Shown in pieces: positions 22,781 to 34,819 of a DNA stretch of 64,000 nt. The position numbers and the translations under genes are program-made. The stretch is from Marasmius tenuissimus (Eukaryota; Basidiomycota; Agaricomycetes; Agaricales; Marasmiaceae), in NCBI GenBank assembly GCA_029532415.1, contig JAQOTA010000060.1, positions 3,100,001-3,164,000 of the forward strand. The letters are read 5' to 3'. Under the pieces are notes generated by a model, which was given only the letters and a program-made list of their open reading frames with translations, did no database searches and was not told the origin of the DNA. Within the stretch, counting starts at the first letter, position 1. Each line of letters opens with the position of its first letter.

Positions 22781-23915
22781 AGCGCCGTCCAAGCGCCATA
22801 ACACTCAAATCTAGCGCCATCCATACAAATTTAAGCGCTACTCCGTACCGAATTTCTCTCGATGCAAGGGGGGAAGAATGACAGCTCGCCCATTCAGTCG
22901 GTGAGGCTTGGCGCGACAAAAATTGGCGCCATGTCAGCCCGTTAAGCGCCATGTCAATCTTTTAAGCGCCGCTCATGCCGTTTATAAGCGCTGTCCCTCG
23001 CTACGGTCCTGGATGACTCTGCCACAGCGCAGCTTTCTGTTGGGTCTTCTTAAGCACTCAGAATCTAGCGCCATCCATACAAATTGAAGCGCCACTCCGT
23101 ACTGAATTTCTCTCGATGCAAGGGGGGAAGAATGACAGCTCGCCCATTCAGTCGGTGAGGCTTGGCGCGACAAAAATTGGCGCCATGCCAGCCCGTTAAG
23201 CGCCATGTCAATCTTTTAAGCGCCGCTCATGCCGTTTATAAGCGCTGTCCCTCGCTGTCCTGCACAAGTCTGCAGCGGCATTTGACTCAGGCACAGCTTT
23301 TGGTCGCTTGTCCTCATTCCTCCATGATGCATGAACGTTGTCCATTTTCCCTACTTGGCCTTTATATTTCATTCGTAGCCATGAAGATTAGGTCGCGTAT
23401 TATGAAGGGGGATTGTGTATTATATACTATTTTTACAAGTTCATGGTGGTGGGAGAGTGGCAAGCGCTTAACGGTTTCAAAAGGTGTCAAATACAGGCAA
23501 AACCACGTGCTCCGTCCGGCGAACCGAACCATTGGCAACCGAGTCCCGACCACCATCGCACAACGCCCGTTCACTCATTTCTGTCTCGCTCGCTAAAACC
23601 AACCTCTTACCCTATCCACCTAAAAGTCCCTCTTCCATTATTCTTTCCATGCAAGGGGGAAGAATGAGAGTTCGCCCATTCAGTCGGTGAGGCTTGGCGC
23701 GACAAGAATTGGCGCAATGTCAGCCCGTTAAGCGCCATGTCAATCTCTTTTGAGCGCCGTTCATGGCGTTTATAACCGCTGTTCCTCGCTGTCCTAGACG
23801 GCTCTGCAGCGCAGCTTTCTCTGTTGGGGTCTTTCAAGTTTGTTTTTTTCTCCTTCCACACCACAACCCTTTTAAGAATGCCCCCAGTTTAGCGCCTACC
23901 ATTAACGCTCAGAAA
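22780..23915. repeat. Tandem, GCGCC-rich repeat array (254-bp period)
   Basis: Two near-identical units of 254 bp start at 22813 and 23067: AGCGCCATCCATACAAAT..., GATGCAAGGGGGGAAGAATG..., CCCATTCAGTCGGTGAGGCT. A third, partial unit occupies about 23648-23835. Within and around them, about twenty copies of (T/A)AGCGCC, GGCGCG or AGCGCT occur, many as TTAAGCGCC. Similar short frames (ALNGL(T/A)WRQFLSRQASP) arise from the repeat on the minus strand, but no transposase is visible. This resembles the sub-terminal motif array of a non-autonomous DNA element or a small satellite. Confidence 0.7.
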
Positions 23916-24748
23916 TCATAAATCATCCCAACTCGATCGACATCTTTCCGTCGTTCGGGGCGTCGCTGTGGCTCTCCCAAAAAATCTCAGCACACACTGA
24001 CACCGCCGGGAACATCTATGTGCGTAGTCCCGTAGTTGCAGGTACTTGGCTCAGAGTCTTGCTGGATGACATCCACGCGGCTTGGATACTCGCACTCAAT
24101 ATTTCACGAGGCTCTCGAAATTTCCTGTGAGGTACCTGTCTACATTCCCTCCGAGTGCGGTAGTGTGCAATTATTCATCATGCATCATATCATCAGATGA
24201 TGTTTGGCGTCCTTTGTTCCATTATGCTCTGACCGATCAGAAAGCTCGGAATATGCTCTCAGCTCCGGCAGCCCGACTCAACGTTGGTTATGGACTGTAA
24301 GTATGTCGAGATGGAGTTTTGTGAGTTGGTTTCGTTTATGACTTGATATCTCATTTTTGTTGACGGGCGTGTCGTGGTAAGTACCGCAGGAGTAGACTGA
24401 TACCGGGGTAAATTGTATTCCTGATTCCAGACGGGTCTGGTTCGTTTCCACCAGATACATCTTTACATGGCCTTCGACGCCGGTTTCTTGCATTCGCGAT
24501 CATGGATCACCCGATGATTCATTACTGCCCAAGTCGTTCAATGGTCCCGTGAGTCATTCAGTATTTCGAAGAATGAACAGCCCAATATCTCTTCAGACCC
24601 TATGGTTTATTTCTTTTCTCCTAGTTTTATTTCTATCGTTTTTATTCACTCCGGGGTTTCAGCGTTTCCCATTTGTCGAATCAGGGATTCGGTGCGGTGT
24701 GTTTTCTTCAAATACTGAAACTTTGATCTTGGTTTCGCAGTCAGGACG
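23916..24748. other. Promoter-side spacer of the F-box gene
   Basis: Short frames only, with no recognised elements. Confidence 0.35.
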
Positions 24749-26333
24749 ATGTCTAATCCCCCGGTAAGCAGCTGGTATGTTTGTAATATGTTAAAACTCA
24801 CGATACGTATTAGATTGTGGATAGAGTCCCCGTTGAGACAATGGACGACATCTTTTCGTTTATGTCTTCGCAGACGTTGAGCTCTGCCACCAGAGTATCA
24901 AAACGATGGTATGCTTGCTCTTTTGGGTGGGCACATCGTCGCATCACTATTCCCGACGCGGCCACTTTCGGAACAGCTTTCGCCTTTTGGGACGGTGTGG
25001 TTAGCTGTGGCACAGATCAGTCGTCTGTTGAACCCTGGAATGTGGTATCCGTTGGGCGAGAGAGGATGTTGGCGACTCCTCGTGCGGTCACAATTGGTCA
25101 GGAAGTATCGGGAGGTATCTCCCGCGCAGCCCCCGATGATCGAACTTTCGATGACCTGGATGATTTGTTTTTGCTGCTAAATGCCTTTCCGAATGTAACG
25201 GAACTCACCCTTCGCGCTATTCCGAAATTTTCGTTCACACGTTTGCCATATCTTCTCGCCCTACTCCCGAACTTGTCGTCGTTGGCGATTGAGTCTACAC
25301 CCCGGTCGGATCGTTTGTCTTGGACAGGTCAACGGCACACCACAGTCTTGCCGTTGTTTTCGTCTACGTTGCGATCCGTCTCTTTGTTCGGGTTGAGATC
25401 CTCAGTTCTATCACGTGCTGAGTGGGAGGTTCTCTTATTACTGGCGGAGGCTCCTTCTGTACGTGTGTTGGAGTTCGACCTCCGTACTTGGAAATCGTTT
25501 TACGGTCACTGGGCATCGTCGGCACGCGTCGGAAAACGTCGGTATCTCAGGATGCACTGCAGTGAGGACGGTCGAGCTTTGTTCCTTGTAGGAAATGGGT
25601 CTTTGGAGTCATTTCGCCTGCTGCCCGATGTTCAAGCATGCAGTCTCAGAGCGCCTCCACAAAGTTGCACTCTGTTGAAAGATGTTGGGATCTATCTACG
25701 GCGATCTGCTCAGAGTTTACGTTCTTTGAACGTATTACCTGGAAAAGGAGAAGTTGGAGTCCCCCATGGTGCCCTTTGGAAGCCTTTCAATCAGTTGGTC
25801 CAATTCGTAGGGTCTCCTCAGAGCTTTCAGCACGTGGATCACCCGACTCTGATTTGGGAGAGTGTCGCTTTTGTTGGGGATGGTGGGTTCTCTGTGATCG
25901 GTTCTGGAAGGTTTGGCGGACTTCGTCGTCTCGTCATAACGGTCGCCGACGATAGGGATATCCCATTCGTAGTAGGGTGTTGTCCCCATCTCGAAAGTCT
26001 TCGCATGACTGTACGCAGAGGAGATGTGGTAGGTCCTTCAATTTTAAAGGGTTTTTTCGCTCCTGATGTCAATCTTTTTAGATTGCTCTTTACAATTCAA
26101 AATCGCTCACTTGCATCTCTTTGGGGTTCTCCGCGATTGTTCATCTCCAGATCTGTTTCTGGCGTGAAGTCGGGGTTGGACAAGCTTATCAGATTTTCGA
26201 AGAATGGGTGCGCCTGTTCCCGCTTTCCATGAAAACACTGCAGTTTAGCCACGTTTTGAATGACTTTGTCTTGAAATGGAAGCGTGTGCGAACGGCACAA
26301 CCTCAGTGGGTTGAGGTATTTCAGAATGCGTAG
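24749..26333 (+). CDS. F-box-like / leucine-rich protein
   Basis: Three exons (24749-24763, 24814-26028, 26082-26333) with introns of 50 and 53 nt give 493 aa. The first exon encodes only MSNPP. VPVETMDDIFSFMSSQTL...SKRWYACSFGWAHRRITI is an F-box-like motif, the predicted Skp1-binding site of an SCF ubiquitin ligase. It is followed by irregular leucine-rich units such as FPNVTELTLRAI, LLPNLSSLAI and VRVLEFDLR, which would bind substrate. The 5-codon first exon was chosen because the long frame otherwise starts at GTG. The last exon (ALYNSKSLTCISLGF... ending VFQNA) fits better than the unspliced frame ending at 26232. Confidence 0.7.
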
Positions 26334-26735
26334 TCAAAGGTTTATAAATAGTGTATTTTGAGTACTCCTAGAATATCGTCATTCGGATGTTTGTACAAGA
26401 ATCGGCGAGCACAAGCGCCCTTTGAAGGTACAAGCCTACGGGAGACAAACGTATGGTATTCCGTCGCAAGGAATTTGAAGCGTCGTCGGTGTTCCCTTAC
26501 TATCGATGCCGTGGAAATTCGAACTTTGGCAGTTTAGGGGGAGTGAGACGGTAGGATGGATAGATAAGGGGCAAAGAGCGAGGGAGTACGCGAAAACAGA
26601 GGATGAACAGGCCGGAATCAACGACATATGACGTGTACGTGTGCTTGAAGTCTGAAGTTCTCGACATATCGAGTTCTCGGCATCAAGAGGATGACTAGGG
26701 CAAAAAAGTATCGATCAGTATTCGTTGTGGGTTGT
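26334..26735. other. Spacer between the F-box gene and duplicated segment A
   Basis: No gene was seen. Homology to segment C begins near 26736. Confidence 0.4.
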
Positions 26736-28428
26736 TTGTTGTGAAGAGTACCGAGTACCGAATATTTTCGTCCATGAGGAACATTTGGATCTTTCTGTCA
26801 TGGTATAGGTGAAGTCAGGGTGACTGCGAGAACGAAAAACGGGGGACCTACAGTATTTTTCTAATTGGAGGTGGAATTGAGGGTTGGGCTTGTCTCGATA
26901 TAAGATCAACTCGTCTGGTTGATGTTGCGCGAACCGGACATCTGTGGTGGGGTAGAACCAAACCGAACCCATTCAGTTGCTAATTAGTTCGTTCTGATCA
27001 CGAACCCCGATACGCAGGGTCGTAGATGTCCCGGAGTCGAAGATAGTTCAAATCTCTGGAACGCTTGATCTTCTGGGAAATGAGATGTCAGGACAATTCT
27101 AACGAGGGTAAACATGGCCTTACCGCGTTGAGTGACATGGATGCACGTCGGAATTCCGAATACGACGTCTTCAGAAAGTCCAACGATCCTTGGTGTATGT
27201 ACGTGGAAGGGCTACCGGTGAGAGAAAAGAACACTGGGGACTTGTGAGATTCCTGGCGTATTGAGTTCATGTCGGCGGAGGGCCGAGGCTTTGTGGTTGC
27301 GAATATCTGGCCGCAAAGCGTATTCCTCCACACCGTGTAAATCGGGACTGGCAACTGATGTCCCGTCGATTCAAGGATCGCAAAGGAGTGTCTGACCCAG
27401 TAGGTGCTCTGCTTTGCTTTCTCAGTAGCCGTGGGGACGATAGGTTCGGCGGTTGCACGACGGAGTCCCGGTGTTTCTAAGAGGTAAAAGGCAGGGAATG
27501 AGCCTATACTGGTCCCCATACAAACCGATAGCGAGACCCTTGAAAGCTGAAACTTGTACTCACGGCTGCCGAGCGTGGAATAGGTATAGCACAGTCTGAC
27601 TCCACGGAGAGGAGAGACCGGTCGCGCCAGCGACGTTTGTGGCCTCATGAGCCTGGTCGATACGATTACAGGGTCATCGGACACTTCTCTGGCCCTTCGA
27701 AACTGAACGTGTGAGGTGTTTCTGTGGCCTATGTGGTCAGGTCAGGCGTCAGCGAGTGTCCGAACTGGTGGTGAGACCCTACCAGAATTCAAAATGAAGG
27801 TTCGTGAGGCAACGAACCGGTATCGTGTACGAACTGAGCATCCGGACCTTGTTGAAAGTTCGCGAGTTCAGAATCGAGAATTTTGCTTTCCGGAGGTTGG
27901 GGCCCGAGGTCAGGGTCTTCTTTTCAGGTTGGTATTCTTCTGCGAAAGACGAAAGACCGACGAACTCAATCGTTCCCGAGACCAAGTCAGACTTGTTGAG
28001 GCTATGATCAGAACAATCGGCCTTACTTGCGACAGCCATGCCGTTCGATGAAGGGGCGAGTCAATACGATAAAGACGACCCTTATGTCGTGTTGATTTTA
28101 ATAAGTGTGGAGTGTTGACCACAAAGAGTTGAATGGAGTCTGGGTGCCAGTAATCGTTGTCAGCTTCAGTGACATTAGGAAAAGACGGGTCTCGCATACG
28201 GTCAAGATGGATAGTATTATATCTTGACCGGGGAGTGCTGTAAGTGTTAGTGTTGGGAGTCACGGACGCACGGGAGAGACCAAGTTCAAAGTGGCTGTCG
28301 TTGCAACCGAACGTTTGATGAAGTCGCAAAACGTTGATAGGATGGGCGGTTGTTGAAAGCAGTTGGTCAAATTGTATCGTTGACGGCGCGTACGCATTCG
28401 CTCGGCCGCAGGAGTTGCCAGGAACCAA
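26736..28428 (-). CDS. Repeat-family gene, copy A (unknown function)
   Basis: Minus-strand gene-like unit shared with copies B (38859-40282) and C (60437-62128). Protein-like blocks in order are: RLHQTFGCNDSHFELGLSRA; DPSFPNVTEADNDYWHPDS; a probable intron; GLSSFAEEYQPEKKTLTSGP; TREVSDDPVIVSTRLMRPQ; SHKSPVFFSLTGSP; and, near the 3' end, a KIKVFLV(D)ED-like block. GT..AG introns separate them (for example after YTYSTLGS). Several codon-phase conflicts remain, notably between the FAEEYQPEKK block and the SDDPVIV block, so the gene may be decaying. I do not recognise the family. Copy A differs from B and C at scattered sites (WVRHSF is preceded by TY rather than TC). Confidence 0.45.
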
Positions 28429-30390
28429 TTGATCGTGTGATGCTCACGTGTCTTCTCTACCGCCGGAGTCCGAGTAATAGATTTTCATGTTCAACCGTTG
28501 CCCTGCTTAACGCCGCGAAATCATGGCCTCATCTGGTATCCTCTTCTCGTTCTGGCCTTTTCTATTGAGATATCATTATCAGTGACCCGCACTATTGTCC
28601 ACAAGTGTTGTAGTGATTCCTTCTCGGACCCAGTGTGGTCTTGTAACCATTGGTACGTCTAATGTTCTTTTGTTCATCTTGTCGTTTTGCTGATTGCGCG
28701 CATATCTTTCCCTAGCTATTTCCTTGGAAGAATGATATGGAGTGGCTGTCGACTATGGGAGGTCTCTTGCCTCTGGCCGAATTCACTCGAATCGTATAAG
28801 AACAGGGACCTATCTCAGGTCTCAGGACCCATTCGTTACCACTCGTATTGGGTTTCTCACCCGCCTGCTTACGATGCTTGCTCAATTCGGCGTTTCGTGG
28901 TCAAAAGGTAGTCGAGGGCGCGTCATGTTGCGGTATGACCTCTCTCTTTCACGCTGAAGATGTGCTCACCTTGTTGACATTTAGTGCCGGTGCAATGGTT
29001 GCCAACTTGTTTCTCTTCTCCTTGGGTTTCGATCTGTTCTTCCCCTTGTTCACCCCCGCCGAGTTAAACAGAATGACGGTTGTCAATCGCTCTTTCCTTT
29101 CGGCAATCTCAAGATTCCAAAGACGTATGTACAAGTTGGATCGTTGGTTGCTTCCGTTCTTTACCCCGCCACAAATCCGTCGGTTTCGGGAGGTTCAAGC
29201 GGAAGATGGATATCTGATATCGGGCTCCGTGGCTTTGCAATTCTTTGCGAACGTCCAGTGGCCTGCGTCCCATCTCGACCTCTATTGTTACCCCAGCCAT
29301 TATCAGCGTTTGGTCAAATTGATGGTTCTTTTCGGGTACAGCTACGATTCCGGGTCTGGAGGGCCTTCCACATTGGCGTTGTCTCTGAAGGTGGCACGTC
29401 TGAGACTCCGGTCAACGATTGGGGTGTATGGATCGTCTAGAAGCATTGTTCATGCGTTTTCATTCGAGAAACAGTGCTCTGAGGGCCGATCAAGAGTTCA
29501 CATTGCAGTCTGTACCTACAGTCCAGTGGGGACCATTCTGAGCTTCCATAGCTGTGAGTATCCCGAATTTGTGGTGGGAATATTCAACTGATTCTGAGCG
29601 ACCATAGCAGTGGTCATGAACTTTATAGGAGCCTCTCTCGCAGTTTCGTTATACCCGTACTCCACTCTACACATGGGGGAGACTATTCAATTCATCCCTA
29701 CTTGTCATGCAGAAGTCGCCCTCCAGAAGTATGGCCAACGCGGATGGATTGTTGTTCCTACATCGTCTGTCGGTGGAGGTTTACATCCGGCTAATGAATT
29801 GGTTCGAGATCGCGTGGTTGGCGATGGAGCGTCGTGGGTCGTAACACTCCATGGGGCGTCTATGTCTCCAGATACCACATCTTCGGAGTATAAATGGTTA
29901 CGGGCTCATTCTTGGTCGCATCTTTATCATCAAAACTCTCGGAGGATCCGTATCGTAGCCCTCCCAGGCGTTCGTTGTGGGTGGAAATGGTCCCTCACTT
30001 ATGCTTTGGTCGGGAAGCATCTGATCATGCATGACAAACCCCGCAAGCCTACATGTGATCTCTGTGCAGAACAAGTATTGCAACCGTGCGTTTTCCGTTT
30101 TGCCCTTGGCTTCCGCATTTGAATGAATACTGTAGGAGCGACGCGTATATCTCTATCCAAAATGTCGTACGGTCAACACCCAGAATTTCGCGTTCTGGTC
30201 TCGACCAGGGTATAGTCCGCTTCCTGCGCTCTTTTTTCCACCGTCTGCCCTTTCAAGGACCCCTCCATTGGGATTATATGCCCGATTCCGAGACAGCATT
30301 TGCATTGTTTCGACACATTCGTGGCCTCTTGATGTATTACAGGATAAAGCCCCAGGTGAACGCTTTTCCTTTCTATTACCTCAGTTTGAG
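26736..30390. repeat. Segmental duplication, unit A (partner 60437-64000)
   Basis: The same two-gene arrangement (repeat-family gene on minus, nucleotidyltransferase-like gene on plus) recurs at 60437 in the same orientation. Over 27.0-28.9 kb the two units are nearly identical apart from two indels (about 12 bp near 28207; about 36 bp near 28525). From about 28935 rightward, inside the plus-strand gene, similarity falls to roughly four bases in five by eye. Confidence 0.75.
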
Positions 30391-31140
30391 TTAAACACAC
30401 CTACAAGATCACTCTCGCTTTCCAAGAGCAACTTGATACTGGGTCAATTGGGGTGCGAATGGAGGTTTTTATACCCGAAGTACGGGGAATGGAATCCAAG
30501 TCACTTGCGTTCATACATCCTGTTCGAGGCCGATGCAGCTCTTTGGAAGGTCTGGATGTTCTGATTAACGTTGGTGTAGTGAAGCCCATTACAGCAGTCT
30601 TTTCTGACCATTATGTGTTCGGGTTGGTCGTCGCTCCTCGTTTAATGACGATGGTCTCATCTACTTTTCCTTCTAGAACTTACTTTCCGGCGATGAATTC
30701 CCCTACCCAACTGTCCAAGATCAAGTTACCTCACCAAGAACGCGTCATTTTGGATGAGTTCATCCGGACTCTTTTCCTTTCAAGCGCTTTCCGACGACCT
30801 GGAGCTATTCCAATACCTGAATGCAAGAAGCAGCTTCTGCAATGCCTCACTGCCACGTTTTTACTGCTGGATTGTTCTCCGAAAGTAGGTCGTGTACAAG
30901 TGCATCAGGTCACCAACTCATCCACCAACTCATCTTTGTCAGCTCCATGCTCTCTTCTTGGATAAGGGTGACAGAACAGATATTTCTGTCTTTACTGTCA
31001 TTACGGTGACGCTCCCCGAAGAGTGGCCTGATTTAGATCAGACTCTGTTCGCCGTCACTTATAACGCCGACATCGTCAGAACGTTGCAGTTACTCGGATT
31101 CTCGGTGCACATAGTGAAAGGCGGAAGAAGTTTTATGTAA
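28935..31140 (+). CDS. Nucleotidyltransferase-fold-like protein, copy A
   Basis: Exons 28935-29553, 29608-30085 and 30136 to about 30357 join cleanly, with introns of 54 and 50 nt. Further exons run to the stop at 31138-31140. The protein starts MTSLFHAEDVLTLL, then RRFREVQAEDGYLISGSVAL QFF, then an LDLYCYPSH strand. This G-S-x(n)-D-x-D layout resembles a nucleotidyltransferase fold, and I recall it in a large Agaricomycete family. Here the first Asp of the D-x-D pair is His (SHLDLY), whereas copy C has SDLDLY. VVMNFIGASLAVSLYPYST, KYGQRGWIVV and AHSWSHLY follow. The last exon ends GFSVHIVKGGRSFM. Exons beyond 30357 are approximate. Activity is unproven. Confidence 0.6.
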
Positions 31141-31728
31141 CGACCGGCATAAGTAACTGTTGTTGTCGATGTACTGGGACCGTAATGTACTTATTTATGC
31201 ATTGTTCTTTTGCTAGTCCTCCACGATATTGCACTGGCGCAGCGGATTGCGGCTCTAGGGGGTGAAATGAGTTACTCGTGTGAAGTTTTGACGATGGTCA
31301 CTTAGGGCTTCCGATACTTTCGAATACTACAGAGTAGATGGCTATAGACTGCGACAACCTGAGACGAGAGGGAGTTACAAACGACGCGGGCGAGCCTTCG
31401 TGGCTCCGGCTGCTGCAAGATGTATCTACGTTCTTTCGTTATATCTTTGTATCTTTATTTTGTGATTCAAGTACTATTTCAAGCGGTAACACGAGCTTTG
31501 TCTGAAAATTCCAAGTGATACTCTAAGTTGAAGTCAGCTGTGCCCCGCAACAGTCCACACGCTCCGTCTCCTCCAATTTAGACAAATTCACGCGTACTCA
31601 AGTTCTCAGACATAACGAAGCACGCAAATCTCATCGATGTTCTACCAGCGCGTTACCCGATACCCGTACACTGTTGTACAAACGTAAATCAAGAAAATCA
31701 GATGCATCTATTCCCCTCCAATGTAGTA
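31141..31728. other. Convergent 3' intergenic region
   Basis: No supported gene. Confidence 0.4.
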
Positions 31729-32234
31729 TCAGTTGTCGGAACCGGATTCGTCGTCCGGATGGACGAGCCACTCAAGGTGCTTTTCGTAGAAGGCGATGAG
31801 CTGTCGGGATTGTTTTATTTCAGTACATGGTGGAGAGGGTGTCAGCCACGATCCTGGAACCACGAACCTTCTGTGGCAACCTTGTTCTCGCCACATTCAA
31901 CGGCATGCAGACCATTTTTCGTTGTCCCCGGTCGTTCCTGAGCCATCAGTTGTTAGCGATACGCAAGTGTGCGAATAAATGAGGGGACTTACAGCCTCGC
32001 ATATACTGTGGTTCGGCTGCCGTTTCCCTTAGGTTCACGCAGGATACCTTCCACGCATCGAACAATGGGGTCCCAGGTGGTGTGATGACCGTAGTTGACT
32101 TTCATGTGCTCGATGTCGTAGAGCTTTTCTTGGGTTTCGGCGTCGTCAATAGTTCTGAGAGCGAGCAACAATGAGAAGACGCGTCGTTTCAACTTCGGTA
32201 TATTGACTTACGGGTATTCGTGTTCAACTGACAT
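31729..32234 (-). CDS. Small hypothetical protein, member 1 of a paralogous pair
   Basis: Four exons (32234-32212, 32154-31993, 31937-31868, 31800-31729) encode 108 aa. MSVEHEYP leads into ETQEKLYDIEHMKVNYGHH, TWDPIVRCVEGI, then TTVYARLNDRGQRKMVC, MPLNVARTRLPQK and a tail LIAFYEKHLEW. The gene at 34820-35319 on the other strand has the same intron positions (exon 1 of 23 nt, exon 3 of 70 nt) and the same motifs. Shared structure between two independent reconstructions strongly supports both. The family is unknown to me, but length and layout suggest a compact soluble domain. Confidence 0.75.
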
Positions 32235-32759
32235 TTTCTGATTATGCTTTTGAAGAGAATACACGAGTTTGTTTTTGGTGTGAGACGCGTTGGTGGTAGT
32301 GGTTTTGGTTTTGAGTGGGTTGGACGTGATTTTGTTGAAGTCCGTCGTTTTGTAGTCCGGAGCCACCGGTGCCGTCCAATATTCACACGCAATGGCCGAG
32401 ATGAGATCACCCTCCTCATATCTAATCTGTCAAACTCCCGCTCGAACTATCATGGCCAAAGGATGTTCGTCTTGAATGACGGACAGTTATTGAGGAGTCT
32501 GGAAGCGATTTAGGGAGAATGAGAAGCGGAAAATGACGAACAGGTTCACTCCATAGGAATTCGCAAGGCGAGAGGCATTCCAAGGCGGTGAGTACAGGTC
32601 TGACCGGATTCCAACTCTGCTCTGACATTTTGCATGGTAGCTCTCCCGCCGGAGGTGCAAGAGGGGCTCACGATAGACAGGAATGAGTGCAAAGATGATT
32701 GGGAGGATGATTTAAAACTAACGAAGATGAACATGAGTGGCGTCGGTGCGTGCAGCCGG

Positions 32760-33201
32760 TCTCACAACGAAACTGAAACCGACCTTTGCCTCGCATGATA
32801 CAAACAGAGGGAGCAGATCTCCCGTGCACTCGAAGTTCAGGCCCAGACCATCCAATAGGCCATCGAGCATTACAACGTCGCCGCCAAACTGCTTTCACCA
32901 CCCGGGGAAGAAATCACATGGGCTCAGATAGTCGATAGGGCTACCGTCGCAGAATGACATTCTCAAGGACCTCGTGTCGGCTAGGTCTGAATGTCGAGAG
33001 ATGATGTGGCTTTACTTCGGCATTGTACGTGCCAGAGAAGAGATCGTCCGCTGTAACGTGGAAATTCGTCGACTCATTACATCCATAGTTGATGAAAATG
33101 CTGACTACCACCATAGCATACGAAGGATGGAAAGCGAGAACCCCGTTCTCGCCTTCGAGGTACAGCGACGTGCCGATTGGAGGAACGCCATTTGCAGCTG
33201 A
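32760..33201 (+). pseudogene. KDZ-transposase C-terminal remnant
   Basis: Translation across 32790-33201 shows LEVQAQTIQ, then an in-frame TAG, then AIEHYNVAAKLLSPPGEEI, TWAQIVDRATVAE, and after a frame change EMMWLYFGIVRAREEIVRCN followed by VEIRRLITSIVDENADYHH. This order (AIEHYN..A...L.PP...W..VV...FI.EF and then LYF.I.RA.EEI.RLNVEIRRL.T.) is, from memory, the C-terminal region of Basidiomycota Kyakuja-Dileera-Zisupton (KDZ) transposases. The catalytic part is absent, and stop and frameshift show decay. It lies between the two small paralogues. Confidence 0.55.
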
Positions 33202-33205
33202 ATCG

Positions 33206-34087
33206 CTCAACGATTTATCTTGACCAGTCGATGAAGTGGGTTCACAGGTAAGTCATCATCCTATTTGCAGTCGAGTTGCGCTCCGAATGCAGCTGTTGTA
33301 GGAACCTTTCGCTCGGTCAATGGAGGGATAGAGACCCATCCGTTACACCTTCTGCTCCACTGCCCGCGTGGGCAGTTACCATGGCTTGCAGAGCACCAAC
33401 CAAGGATTCGGAAGCCTCAATGTACCGGATCTATCTTCCACCGCCATGGAAGAGCGAGCAATCAACGATGATTAGGAAGCACAGCTGCTCTCCGCCCTGG
33501 AAAGGGTGGCTACATCCGACTCCGATGACTCTATGCCCGACGAAGGTGGGCACGCGTAAGGCGACATTGATTAACGGAGACCGTTGCCAATGATGAGCAC
33601 TCGGGGGTCGAAACGGGGAGCATCAGGAGTACCGCAGGATGTTCACTATAGGGAGGTGGAAACGACTGGGAGCTCACAACGTGCACGTTTGTCGGCTGTT
33701 CTATCCTTGTATCGAGACCCTCTTTGTAGTTATAATGACATTGCTTTGAAGCTTTCAACGTCCGCTCCCCGTGCTCCCGAATTCAAAACCGCAAGTACCG
33801 CAAGGTCTTCAAGATTCTCAGCCATGCTCCTCGTGCTGCTATGCTCAAAGTTGACAGCAATGCAATTCGTGCTCAGCAATTACAAGTTTTGTTAGGTTGT
33901 TCTCTGTGCTCCCGAAAGCGAAGCAGTACATTTTCCGGGAATCACAAGTACACTACTACCTCGCTGCTCCTCCAGCTCCTTCCCTCGCATCTTTCGCTCT
34001 CGTCTCACCGCATTCCACTTCTTTGAACGTCGCCGGACAGACTCAGGAACTCTTGACGTTTTGAGATTCGACGAACTTGGGATCAGC
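33206..34087. other. Spacer, possibly degraded transposon sequence
   Basis: No confident gene. The left part may continue the KDZ relic. Confidence 0.35.
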
Positions 34088-34550
34088 CTATCCTGCAATA
34101 TTGAAGGAGCTGACGGCCTTGTCAAAGGCAGCTTCCCAGTCGATTTCGTTGGCTTCCAGTGCGGTTTCCTGCCATCCCTTGGAGACGCTGATGCTATAGT
34201 ATTGCGAAACAACGCCTTGCATGAGTTCCTGGAAAATCATCAACGATAAACCCCATACCGAATAACGCGATTCGTACCTTTTTGACACGTTTCATCCTCT
34301 GTGTCTGCTCACGCTCGCTGTCGAGTTCTGATCCGTCCTTCCATACAGCAAACAATGTACCTGACATCCTGTCCATGAACGGGATCAAACGAGCAGAGCC
34401 TGTTTCACCAGCGGCCTTGGAGATTCCGTTGAATAGGCCAAATATTGGCGCGGTGGCAAGGAGAATGTCGGAGAACGAGCGATCGCGCGGTGAATCGTTT
34501 TCGTTGTATTTGAACAACCGGTCCTTTTGGTCAACTGGTTTGACATCCAT
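34088..34550 (-). CDS. Small hypothetical protein, two exons
   Basis: Exons 34550-34278 and 34228-34088, with a 49-nt intron, give 137 aa. The protein begins MDVKPVDQKDRLFKYNE, then RSFSDILLATAPIFGLFNGI, RLIPFMDRMSGTLFAVW, REQTQRMKRVKK, and after the intron ELMQGVVSQYYSISVSKGW and a short acidic end. A hydrophobic segment near residue 33 may be a buried helix. I do not recognise the family. An upstream exon or longer N-terminus (DQIYQN precedes the Met in frame) cannot be excluded. Confidence 0.5.
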
Positions 34551-34819
34551 GTTCTGATAAATTTGATCCCGAAGGTTAGCGTCGCGTTGGCGCTGCAGAG
34601 GAGACACGCAGTAAGGTAAGAGAAAAGTACTGGTTGTTGGTCCAGAAGCAAGCCCACACGGAGGAACGGTGGTCAGTGCGTGTGAATGCTTAACAATCAC
34701 CGGTGGCTGCGGCCCAATAAAAGTGAGCGAACTTGGTGAATTTTATCAACAACGACGACGATAATCTCTCAGCCAAAATCTGTGTACTCTCACATACTCT
34801 CAGCCCAGCCCTTTGGAAG

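Noticed and set aside
24817..26232. Unspliced 471-aa F-box frame
   Set aside because: It starts at GTG and its last 60 residues read through an intron. The three-exon model gives a proper ATG and a better C-terminus.
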